A DNA stretch of 5,735 bases. Source: Sphingopyxis sp. Lineage in GTDB: Bacteria > Pseudomonadota > Alphaproteobacteria > Sphingomonadales > Sphingomonadaceae. Each line of letters opens with the position of its first letter. Position 1 is the stretch's first letter. A model generated the notes under the pieces. That model saw nothing but the letters and a program-made list of their open reading frames with translations, was not told where the DNA came from and ran no database searches. Location: the NCBI GenBank assembly GCA_026125835.1, contig JAHCKJ010000148.1, positions 1-5,735 on the forward strand, written 5' to 3'. This document shows, in pieces, positions 1 through 5,514 of the stretch. The position numbers and the translations under genes are program-made.

Positions 1-443
1 GCCTTGCAGCCGGCCGGGAAGTTGCGGATCAGCGCCTTCAGTTGCTTTTCGCCGACCCGGTCGGCAGCCTTGGCGCGCGGAAACCATTTGCGTTTGCGTT
101 CGGCCTTTTCTTTCCAGTCGTCGAGCTCGTCGGTGACTTCCATCGCATAAACGGCGACGTCGGCCAGGTCCCAATGATCGCGGGTGCGATATTTGTGATA
201 CCGGTAGTGGCCGATGACCCGGTCCTCGGACCGTCCGCGAACCCCCGCCTCCTCCAGCGCCTCGGCGATCGCGGCGCCGTGCGGCGTCTGGCCCCCGCCG
301 ATATTGCCTTTCGGGATCACCCAGCGCCCGGTTTCGCGCGATGTGATGAGGAGAATGTCGATCGCATGGGCGTCACCGTCAGGACGGCGGCGAAAGGGCA
401 GAACGGCAGTCTGGTGAACAATGTCGCGTTTTTTGACTGCCAT
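1..443 (-). CDS. NUDIX hydrolase, 3' end beyond the window
   Basis: This is a small NUDIX-fold pyrophosphohydrolase, a family that cleaves nucleoside diphosphate-linked compounds (NDP-X) with Mg2+; the substrate cannot be told from sequence. The 147 visible residues begin MAVKKRDIVHQTAVLPFRRR. A WVIPKGN segment at residues 41-47 leads into the NUDIX box at 46-68, which ends EALEEAGV. The metal-binding glutamates E61, E64 and E65 are present. Two consensus positions differ: Q52 replaces the first Glu and A60 replaces the Arg of the REUXEE core. The WVIPKG pattern resembles diphosphoinositol-polyphosphate-phosphatase-like NUDIX proteins common in alphaproteobacteria. The start at 443 has a purine-rich AGAGG just upstream; an in-frame ATG at 467 would add eight residues. 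The gene is divergent from the monooxygenase and shares its upstream region. The family call is firm and the substrate is unknown. Confidence 0.9.
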   Translation of the reverse strand, partial: MAVKKRDIVHQTAVLPFRRRPDGDAHAIDILLITSRETGRWVIPKGNIGGGQTPHGAAIAEALEEAGVRGRSEDRVIGHYRYHKYRTRDHWDLADVAVYAMEVTDELDDWKEKAERKRKWFPRAKAADRVGEKQLKALIRNFPAGCK

Positions 444-470
444 GCCTCTGCGACAAACCTTTTCCATATG

Positions 471-488
471 ATGACATTTTTATGTCAT
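471..488. promoter_or_regulatory. Perfect palindrome ATGACAT-TTTT-ATGTCAT, candidate operator
   Basis: Two 7-base arms, ATGACAT and ATGTCAT, are exact reverse complements separated by TTTT. The site lies 27 bases upstream of the chosen NUDIX start and 3 bases upstream of the alternative start at 467. Its size and symmetry fit a site for a dimeric repressor such as a TetR- or MarR-family protein. A further copy of the half-site, ATGACA, occurs at 499-504. No regulator gene is in the window, so the binding protein is unknown. Because the spacer is T-rich, a weak hairpin in RNA is a less likely alternative. Confidence 0.45.
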
Positions 489-493
489 TTTTA

Positions 494-510
494 TTGCGAT
501 GACAGCGCAA
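494..510. repeat. Inverted repeat TTGCG-n7-CGCAA
   Basis: Two perfect 5-base arms flank ATGACAG, whose first six bases repeat the half-site of the 471-488 palindrome. It could be a second binding site or an extension of the first, but short arms like these also occur by chance. Confidence 0.3.
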
Positions 511-555
511 CATGGTGCCGTCAAGCGCCGCCGCTTTCCGTAAACGTCAATTCGA

Positions 556-568
556 TTGCAAAATGCAA
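556..568. repeat. Inverted repeat TTGCA-AAA-TGCAA upstream of the monooxygenase
   Basis: Two perfect 5-base arms are separated by AAA. The repeat lies 44 bases upstream of the chosen monooxygenase start, where a regulator could sit near the promoter or the transcription start. The evidence is symmetry and position only. Confidence 0.3.
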
Positions 569-600
569 CGTGGTGCGTAAGCTGCCGCCAAAACATGGTC

Positions 601-605
601 GGGAG
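601..605 (+). promoter_or_regulatory. Ribosome binding site of the monooxygenase
   Basis: GGGAG sits seven bases before the ATG at 613. It favours this start over the in-frame TTG at 556 and ATGs at 595 and 631, which lack a comparable Shine-Dalgarno sequence. Confidence 0.6.
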
Positions 606-612
606 ACAGAGG

Positions 613-2151
613 ATGGCGAGCAGCGCGACGATGGAACGCTCCGGACAGGCGAACGTTGCGCCGGTCGATCAGGATGTGCTGATCGTCGGCGCCGGCATTT
701 CGGGCATCGGAATGGCCGCGCATCTTCAGCAATATAGCCCCGGACGCAGTTTTGCGCTGGTCGAACGCCGCGCCAATCTGGGCGGCACCTGGGATCTTTT
801 CCGCTATCCCGGTATCCGGTCGGACAGCGACATGCACACGCTGGGCTTCGTATTTGAGCCGTGGAAGCATGAAAAGACGATCGCCGATGGCCCTGCGATC
901 CTCGAATATCTGAACCGCATCGTCGACGAGCGCGGGATCCGCGAGCGCATCCGGTTCAACCGCAAGGTGGTCGGCGCCGATTGGGATAGCGCCGCCGTAC
1001 GCTGGACGGTGACGATGGAGGATGATCGCGGCGAACGCTCGACGACGACCGCGCGCTGGCTGTACCTCGGCGCGGGCTATTATGACTATGACGAGCCGTT
1101 CGACGCCAATTTCACCGGGCGCGAGGATTTCCGGGGCCAGATCATCCACCCGCAATTCTGGCCCGAGAATCTCGACTATGCGGACAAGAAGGTCGTGGTG
1201 ATCGGATCGGGCGCGACCGCAGTGACGATCGTCCCGTCGATGGCGGACAAGGCCGCGCATGTGACGATGCTGCAACGCACCCCGACCTGGTATTTTATCC
1301 GCCCGGCAAAGGATGCTTTCGCGAATTTCCTGCGCAAGGTCCTGCCCGAAAAACTCGCGTACAAGATCACGCGTTTCAAGAATGTGAAGCTGCAGGACAT
1401 CGGCTTTCGCCGCGCGCGCGAAAAGCCCGAGAAGGTCAAGGATTTCCTGACAAAAAAGCTCAAGGACGCGCTGGGCGACCGCTATGACGAACAGGCGTTC
1501 ACCCCGCCCTACAATCCATGGGACCAGCGGCTGTGCCTGGTTCCCGACGCCGATTTCTTCAATGCGATGAAGGCTGACAAGGCGTCGGTGGTGACCGACC
1601 ATATCGAACGCTTTGACGCGACCGGAATCCAGCTCAAGTCGGGCCGGCATCTCGACGCCGATATCATCGTCACCGCGACCGGGTTGAAACTGGCGGTCGC
1701 CGGCAAAATCCCGGTGCGGGTCGACGGCGCGCCCGTCGACTGGAGCGAGCATTATTATTACAAGGCGTGCATGTTCTCGAACGTCCCGAACTTCTCGGCG
1801 GTGTTCGGTTACCTCAACGCCAGCTGGACGCTACGGGCCGATATTGTCGCCGAATATGTCTGCCGCGTGCTCAACCATATGCAGGCGACCGGCACCCATG
1901 TCGCGACCCCGGTGCTGGCCGATCCGGCCACCTTGACCGAGGAGAATATCTTCGATTTCTCGTCGGGCTATATCCAGCGGTCGCTCCACATCATGCCGAA
2001 AAATGCCGACAAGCTGCCCTGGCGGCTCAACCAGAATTACGTTCAGGATCGCATCGACATGAAAACGGGCGCGATCGACGATGGGGTGCTGACGTTCGGC
2101 AACGGCCGTGCGGTCGCTTCGGCGCCTGCCGAACTGGAAGCCGCCGAATGA
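613..2151 (+). CDS. EthA-like Baeyer-Villiger flavin monooxygenase
   Basis: This 512-residue protein is a class B flavoprotein monooxygenase. Such enzymes use FAD, NADPH and O2 to insert oxygen next to a ketone carbonyl or to oxygenate sulfides. The FAD-binding GAGISG is at 26-31, followed by GGTWD at 57-61 and YPGIRSDSD at 65-73. The Baeyer-Villiger fingerprint FRGQIIHPQFWP is at 173-184 and matches FxGxxxHxxxWP exactly. The NADPH-binding GSGATA is at 198-203. NPWDQRLCLVP (301-311), an ATG motif near 355-357 and WRLNQNY (470-476) closely recall Mycobacterium tuberculosis EthA, the ethionamide-activating monooxygenase of 489 residues. No signal peptide is seen, so it is probably cytoplasmic. 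The start at 613 is set by GGGAG upstream, and the gene looks intact. The natural substrate is unknown; ketones, aldehydes and thioethers are typical for the family. Confidence 0.93.
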   Translation: MASSATMERSGQANVAPVDQDVLIVGAGISGIGMAAHLQQYSPGRSFALVERRANLGGTWDLFRYPGIRSDSDMHTLGFVFEPWKHEKTIADGPAILEYLNRIVDERGIRERIRFNRKVVGADWDSAAVRWTVTMEDDRGERSTTTARWLYLGAGYYDYDEPFDANFTGREDFRGQIIHPQFWPENLDYADKKVVVIGSGATAVTIVPSMADKAAHVTMLQRTPTWYFIRPAKDAFANFLRKVLPEKLAYKITRFKNVKLQDIGFRRAREKPEKVKDFLTKKLKDALGDRYDEQAFTPPYNPWDQRLCLVPDADFFNAMKADKASVVTDHIERFDATGIQLKSGRHLDADIIVTATGLKLAVAGKIPVRVDGAPVDWSEHYYYKACMFSNVPNFSAVFGYLNASWTLRADIVAEYVCRVLNHMQATGTHVATPVLADPATLTEENIFDFSSGYIQRSLHIMPKNADKLPWRLNQNYVQDRIDMKTGAIDDGVLTFGNGRAVASAPAELEAAE

Positions 2152-2177
2152 TGAAACTTGCGTGGCGCCAGCTATCG

Positions 2178-2204
2178 TCCTCCCGATTCAGTTGATCGGC
2201 AGGA
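2178..2204. terminator. Imperfect hairpin between convergent genes, possible terminator
   Basis: Arms TCCTCCCGAT and ATCGGCAGGA pair at nine of ten positions around the loop TCAGTTG. The structure overlaps the stop codon of the lipoprotein gene and lies 27 bases past the monooxygenase stop, a place where a shared bidirectional terminator is expected. No T-tract follows on either strand, so intrinsic termination is doubtful. Confidence 0.25.
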
Positions 2205-3021
2205 AGTCCCGCGCAAATTCGTCCTTCACCACATCTGCGACCGCTTTCGTCACCGGCACATTGATCTTGTAGCTGCCTTCGGCGAACGGCCCGATTTCAT
2301 AGGGGGCGATTGCGATCGTCATCCGGTCGAGATAGCGGCCGTCCGACGAGCCGAGCCACACCGTCTGCGCCGAGGCCGGGGGGCACCGCGCGAACGGGCT
2401 GTCCGGTGCCTCTTCGGCGACGATCCCCTTTGCCGCCTTGGCGCGCTTGATACCGGCGCAGAACGGTTCGCGGATCGCGGCATCGAACGCGTCGCCGCTG
2501 GCAAACAAATCGAGGGGCTGTAGCTGCCTGGCGCGGTTGCGGTCCCACAGCGCCGTCGCAAAGTTGGTCATCCCGTGGGCGCCGCCCTTGTAGGTGTCGA
2601 TTTCGGCCGACAGGCTGAGAAAGCGCGGCGTGTTGGTGACGGTCTGCCATTTTTGCAGATGACTATGTCGGCGATAGGGAAAACCCGCCTTATCCGCCGC
2701 CGCCCGGTCGCGCCGCGCCGCGGCCAGCAGCGCGTCGCGCCGGGTCGCGCGGTCATTGTCCAGCCATTCCGCCAGCTGCGGAATCGCCGCCGCATCGCGC
2801 GGATAGGCATAGGCAAATTCGATCAGATCGTCGTTTTGCCGGACGTCCGAGGCGGCGGCACGGCGGGCTCGCAGGTCGGATGCGGCGCCCGGCGGCGCGC
2901 CGGGCACACGCGCCGCGGCTTCTTCTTCGGCCGGACCAGGCTTGTCGGCCGAACAGGCGGCAAGCAGCGCCGCTGCAGCGAGGACAGGTGCAAGCGGGCG
3001 GGAGAGGAATGCCATTGTCAT
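2188..3021 (-). CDS. Lipoprotein with DUF3298/PdaC-like domain
   Basis: This 277-residue protein appears to be exported and lipid-anchored. A short basic start, a hydrophobic stretch at about 9-22 and the lipobox LAAC with Cys23 form a type II signal peptide. An Ala/Glu/Pro-rich linker follows. The folded part carries YKGGAHG at 144-150, then a W-D-x-N strand and LDLF at 170-173, and later APYEIGPFAEG at 239-249. This combination is typical of the DUF4163 (PdaC) plus DUF3298 fold seen in RsiV and in the non-catalytic part of PdaC. No enzyme motif is visible. Cys188 and Cys213 could form a disulfide in the periplasm. The ATG at 3021 was chosen because it gives a compact signal peptide; 3015 is equally possible, and neither has a strong Shine-Dalgarno sequence. 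An upstream ATG at 3078 would overlap the divergent gene and spoil the signal peptide. The function is unknown. Confidence 0.82.
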   Translation of the reverse strand: MTMAFLSRPLAPVLAAAALLAACSADKPGPAEEEAAARVPGAPPGAASDLRARRAAASDVRQNDDLIEFAYAYPRDAAAIPQLAEWLDNDRATRRDALLAAARRDRAAADKAGFPYRRHSHLQKWQTVTNTPRFLSLSAEIDTYKGGAHGMTNFATALWDRNRARQLQPLDLFASGDAFDAAIREPFCAGIKRAKAAKGIVAEEAPDSPFARCPPASAQTVWLGSSDGRYLDRMTIAIAPYEIGPFAEGSYKINVPVTKAVADVVKDEFARDFLPIN

Positions 3022-3076
3022 GCCAGCACAACGCCGGGAATCGACAAAATATCCCCAGCGGCCTAGCACCCGTCGC

Positions 3077-4480
3077 ATGACCGACTATTCCGACCTGATC
3101 CAGCCCGACAAGGGGCAGGACGCGCGCACCATCCATCTAGTTGACCAGAAAAGCTATGACGACTGGCTGAAAGAGCGCAGCCCGCGCGAGCGCGCGCACT
3201 TGGCCGCGGTCGGCTTCAAGCCCGACGCCTATGTCCACGCCATCCTGCCCGCCGACGATCCCGACCAATGGGCGGTCGTGACCAGTGTCGCCAGTGTCGA
3301 AAGCCTGTCCGCCTGGTGCCTCGCCAAGCTGGGGCAAATTTTGCCCGAGGGCCGCTACCGGTTGCACGACCGCCAGCCCGGCAAGGCGCTGTTCGGCTGG
3401 ATGAGCGCGCAATATCGTTTCGATGCCTATCGCTCCAAGCCGACCCTCAAGGGGCCGCGCGTGCTTTTGACGAGCGATGTCGGCGCGATCGCGCCGATGG
3501 TGGCCGAGGTCCGAGCGACCGCGCTGGTCCGCGACATGGTCAACACGCCCGCCGCCGATATGGGGCCAGCGGCGATCGAAAAAGCGGCCGAGCGCATCGC
3601 CAAGGCGCATCGCGGCAAGCTGACCGTCACCAAGGGCGAAGCGCTGGAACAAGGCTATCCGATGATCCACGCGGTCGGACGCGCCGCCGCCAAGCACCAC
3701 GCCCCGCGCCTGATCGAGATCGAATGGGGCAAGGACGATCATCCGCGCATCGCGCTGGTCGGCAAGGGGATCAGTTTCGACAGCGGCGGGCTCGACATCA
3801 AACCCGCTTCGGGAATGCGCCTGATGAAGAAAGACATGGGCGGTGCCGCGCATGTTCTGGCGCTTGCCGAACTGGTGATGGCGAGCGGACTGCCCGTGCG
3901 ACTACACTGTCTGGTCGCGGCGGCCGAAAATGCGATTTCTGCTGATGCGTTTCGACCCGGCGACGTGCTGAAAAGCCGAAAAGGTTTGACGGTCGAAATC
4001 GGCAACACCGATGCCGAGGGGCGGCTGGTGCTGGGCGACGCACTGGCGAAAGCGGGCGAGGCCCAGCCCGAACTGATCGTCGACTTCGCCACGCTGACCG
4101 GCGCGGCGCGCGTCGCGCTCGGCCCCGACCTGCCCGCACGGTTCGCGAATGACGACGCACTCGCCGATGCGATGCTGGCGGGCGGCATCGACCGCGATGA
4201 TCCCTTGTGGCGAATGCCGCTGTGGGATGGCTATGCCGACTATCTCGAAACCGACGTGGCGGATCTTGGCAATGCCGGCAGCTCGCCCTTCGCCGGAACG
4301 ATCACCGCGGCGCTGTTTCTGAAACGCTTTATTCCCGACGGCGCGCTGTGGGCGCATCTCGACACCTTTGCCTGGCGGCCGGCAGCCAAGCCGGGACGTC
4401 CGAAGGGCGGCGCCGCGCTGGGCTTGCGCGCCGCCTGGGCCATGCTGCAGCGCCGGTACGACCGGCGCGGCAAAGCCTGA
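3077..4480 (+). CDS. M17 (leucyl aminopeptidase) family metallopeptidase
   Basis: This 467-residue enzyme belongs to the M17 family: two-metal aminopeptidases that release N-terminal residues from peptides, normally as cytoplasmic hexamers. The catalytic C-terminal half carries VGKGISFDSGGLDIKP, KKDMGGA and the NTDAEGR signature. The expected metal ligands are all visible: K230, D235, D253, D312 and E314. The catalytic pair is K242 and R316. Their spacing is identical to bovine lens LAP (250, 255, 262, 273, 332, 334, 336), with a constant offset of 20. The N-terminal domain (about 1-150) is diverged, and the protein is shorter than E. coli PepA (503). The start MTDYSDLIQPDKG at 3077 suits the family; an in-frame ATG at 3020 would overlap the divergent lipoprotein start. 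No clear Shine-Dalgarno sequence precedes 3077. It is followed by the NlpC/P60 gene on the same strand. Exact peptide preference is not predictable. Confidence 0.93.
   Translation: MTDYSDLIQPDKGQDARTIHLVDQKSYDDWLKERSPRERAHLAAVGFKPDAYVHAILPADDPDQWAVVTSVASVESLSAWCLAKLGQILPEGRYRLHDRQPGKALFGWMSAQYRFDAYRSKPTLKGPRVLLTSDVGAIAPMVAEVRATALVRDMVNTPAADMGPAAIEKAAERIAKAHRGKLTVTKGEALEQGYPMIHAVGRAAAKHHAPRLIEIEWGKDDHPRIALVGKGISFDSGGLDIKPASGMRLMKKDMGGAAHVLALAELVMASGLPVRLHCLVAAAENAISADAFRPGDVLKSRKGLTVEIGNTDAEGRLVLGDALAKAGEAQPELIVDFATLTGAARVALGPDLPARFANDDALADAMLAGGIDRDDPLWRMPLWDGYADYLETDVADLGNAGSSPFAGTITAALFLKRFIPDGALWAHLDTFAWRPAAKPGRPKGGAALGLRAAWAMLQRRYDRRGKA
4450..4468 (+). other. Strong GC hairpin at the 3' end of the M17 gene
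   Basis: GCGCCGGT and ACCGGCGC form a perfect 8-base stem around the loop ACG, ending 9 bases before the stop codon. A T-rich ACTTTCTT follows at 4481-4488, about 12 bases later, which is too far for a classic intrinsic terminator. It could slow transcription or protect the upstream mRNA from 3' decay, or it may simply reflect Arg-rich, GC-rich coding. Confidence 0.3.
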
Positions 4481-4485
4481 ACTTT

Positions 4486-4495
4486 CTTGATCAAG
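4486..4495. repeat. 10-base palindrome CTTGATCAAG in the intergenic gap
   Basis: This perfect 10-base palindrome begins six bases after the M17 stop codon, in the 67-base gap before the NlpC/P60 gene. Without a loop it is more likely a DNA-binding half-turn site or chance than an RNA hairpin. No function can be assigned. Confidence 0.25.
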
Positions 4496-4525
4496 CGACC
4501 GTCGCTGGTCTAATGGCGCGCGATT

Positions 4526-4543
4526 GTCCGCACCGGCGCGGAC
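4526..4543 (+). other. Hairpin GTCCGC-n6-GCGGAC just upstream of the NlpC/P60 start
   Basis: Two perfect 6-base arms flank ACCGGC and end four bases before the ATG at 4548. In mRNA the stem would bury the GGA that could serve that ATG, while leaving AGGA at 4556-4559 free to serve the GTG at 4566. No T-tract follows, so it is not a standard terminator. Confidence 0.35.
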
Positions 4544-4547
4544 GCCG

Positions 4548-5510
4548 ATGGCAACAGGACGGCAAGTGACAGGTAACAGCGGCGAACATTTGGGGGCAGG
4601 CCGCGTGCGGATGGGGCGCCCAGGCGCCGTCGGCGCGGGCCGCGACCGCTTTGGGCTGACAGGGACGTCGCAGGCTTACGACCCGCGCGTCACCGCGATC
4701 CGCCCCGATCTCGCCGACATTGCCGTCGCGGGGCAGCATTTCGCCCCGCACTATGCCGCGCCGATGATGCGCAGCGGCGTGCTGCCCGCCGCTGTTTTGC
4801 GCGGATCGCCATCGCCCGACGCCGACCAGACGAGCGAACTTCTGTTTGGCGAAGGCTTTGCGCTGCTCGACCTCACCGGTGGCTGGGCGTGGGGTTACTG
4901 CCTTGCCGATCATTACGTCGGCTATCTGTCCGCCGACGCATTGGGTGCGCCGATCGCGCCGACACACCGCGTCGAGATGATCGAGGCGATCCTGCACAAC
5001 GCACCCGACGCCGCCAGTGGCGGCCCCGCCGTGCTGCCCCGCGGCGCGCTGGTGATGGGAGAGGTCGAGGGCGAATGGCTGGCCACCGCGCACGGTTACC
5101 TGCCGCTTGCGGCGCTGGTCGAGGTCGGCAGCGAGGACGCCGATCCAGCCGGACGCGCCGAGGAACTGGCTGGCACCCCCTATTTGTGGGGCGGCCGCAC
5201 GTCGAAAGGCATCGACTGTTCGGGCCTGGTCCAGCTGAGCTGGGCCGCCGCCGGGGTGCAGCTACCGCGCGACAGCGATCTGCAACTGGCATCGCTCGGT
5301 GCCGACAAGGATGTCGATCCCGCGGCGCTCGCACGTGGCGATCTGGTCTTCTTCCCCGGCCATGTCGGCATCATGGCCGACGGCCGCACCATCATCCACG
5401 CCAGCCGACGATGGATGGCGGTAAAAGCGGAACCGCTGGCCGACGTGATCGCACGATCGGCCGCCAAGGATCATGACCCGCCGGTGAGCGGTTACAAACG
5501 ACTGCGATAA
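4548..5510 (+). CDS. C40 (NlpC/P60) endopeptidase with N-terminal SH3 domains, YkfC-like
   Basis: This 320-residue protein is a cysteine endopeptidase of the NlpC/P60 family, which cuts gamma-D-Glu-diamino acid bonds in murein peptides. A bacterial SH3 domain spans about 76-131 and includes GWAWGY and YVGYL. A second SH3-like segment lies at about 150-190. The catalytic domain runs from about 200 to the end, with YLWGGRTSKGIDCSG holding Cys224, then His272 in GHVGI and His284 in IHAS. PRDS at 240-243 follows Cys224 at the distance seen in Bacillus YkfC. No signal peptide or membrane segment is visible, which suggests a cytoplasmic enzyme acting on recycled murein peptides. The start is uncertain: ATG at 4548 has only a weak GGA upstream, while in-frame GTG at 4566 (314 residues) has AGGA six bases before it. 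The gene lies between the M17 peptidase and argC on the same strand. Confidence 0.9.
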   Translation: MATGRQVTGNSGEHLGAGRVRMGRPGAVGAGRDRFGLTGTSQAYDPRVTAIRPDLADIAVAGQHFAPHYAAPMMRSGVLPAAVLRGSPSPDADQTSELLFGEGFALLDLTGGWAWGYCLADHYVGYLSADALGAPIAPTHRVEMIEAILHNAPDAASGGPAVLPRGALVMGEVEGEWLATAHGYLPLAALVEVGSEDADPAGRAEELAGTPYLWGGRTSKGIDCSGLVQLSWAAAGVQLPRDSDLQLASLGADKDVDPAALARGDLVFFPGHVGIMADGRTIIHASRRWMAVKAEPLADVIARSAAKDHDPPVSGYKRLR

Positions 5511-5514
5511 TATC

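Larger units (their letters stand above)
444..612. promoter_or_regulatory. Divergent control region of the NUDIX and monooxygenase genes
   Basis: This 169-base gap lies between two divergently transcribed genes, so it should hold both promoters. Its left half is noticeably AT-richer than the coding DNA around it. It contains three perfect inverted repeats (471-488, 494-510, 556-568), annotated separately. I looked for -35/-10 pairs on both strands and found none convincing. On the minus strand, TTGACG near 521-526 resembles a -35 box, but no good -10 box lies at the right distance. The promoter role is inferred from gene orientation, base composition and the repeats. Confidence 0.55.

Noticed and set aside
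556..612. Upstream extension of the monooxygenase from a TTG
   Set aside because: The start at 613 has a well-spaced GGGAG, and the extension adds residues with no counterpart in EthA.
42..737. Plus-strand 231-codon frame over the NUDIX gene and divergent region
   Set aside because: It runs through the NUDIX gene in antisense, across the regulatory gap and into the monooxygenase in another frame, and shows no domain.
547..1752. Long 401-codon open frame antisense to the monooxygenase
   Set aside because: It lies wholly opposite a gene with complete family motifs, and its composition (rich in Arg, Ala, Asp, His) shows no recognisable domain. Long antisense frames are common in high-GC DNA.
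2942..3076. Upstream extension of the M17 reading frame
   Set aside because: It would overlap the signal-peptide coding part of the divergent lipoprotein, and its residues look unlike the family N-terminus. The ATG at 3077 is preferred.
3022..3078. Upstream start of the lipoprotein at 3078
   Set aside because: It would place 19 extra residues before the signal peptide and overlap the M17 start codon.
3137..3853. 238-codon open frame antisense to the M17 gene
   Set aside because: The plus strand carries conserved catalytic motifs across this span, so the antisense frame is a codon-bias shadow.
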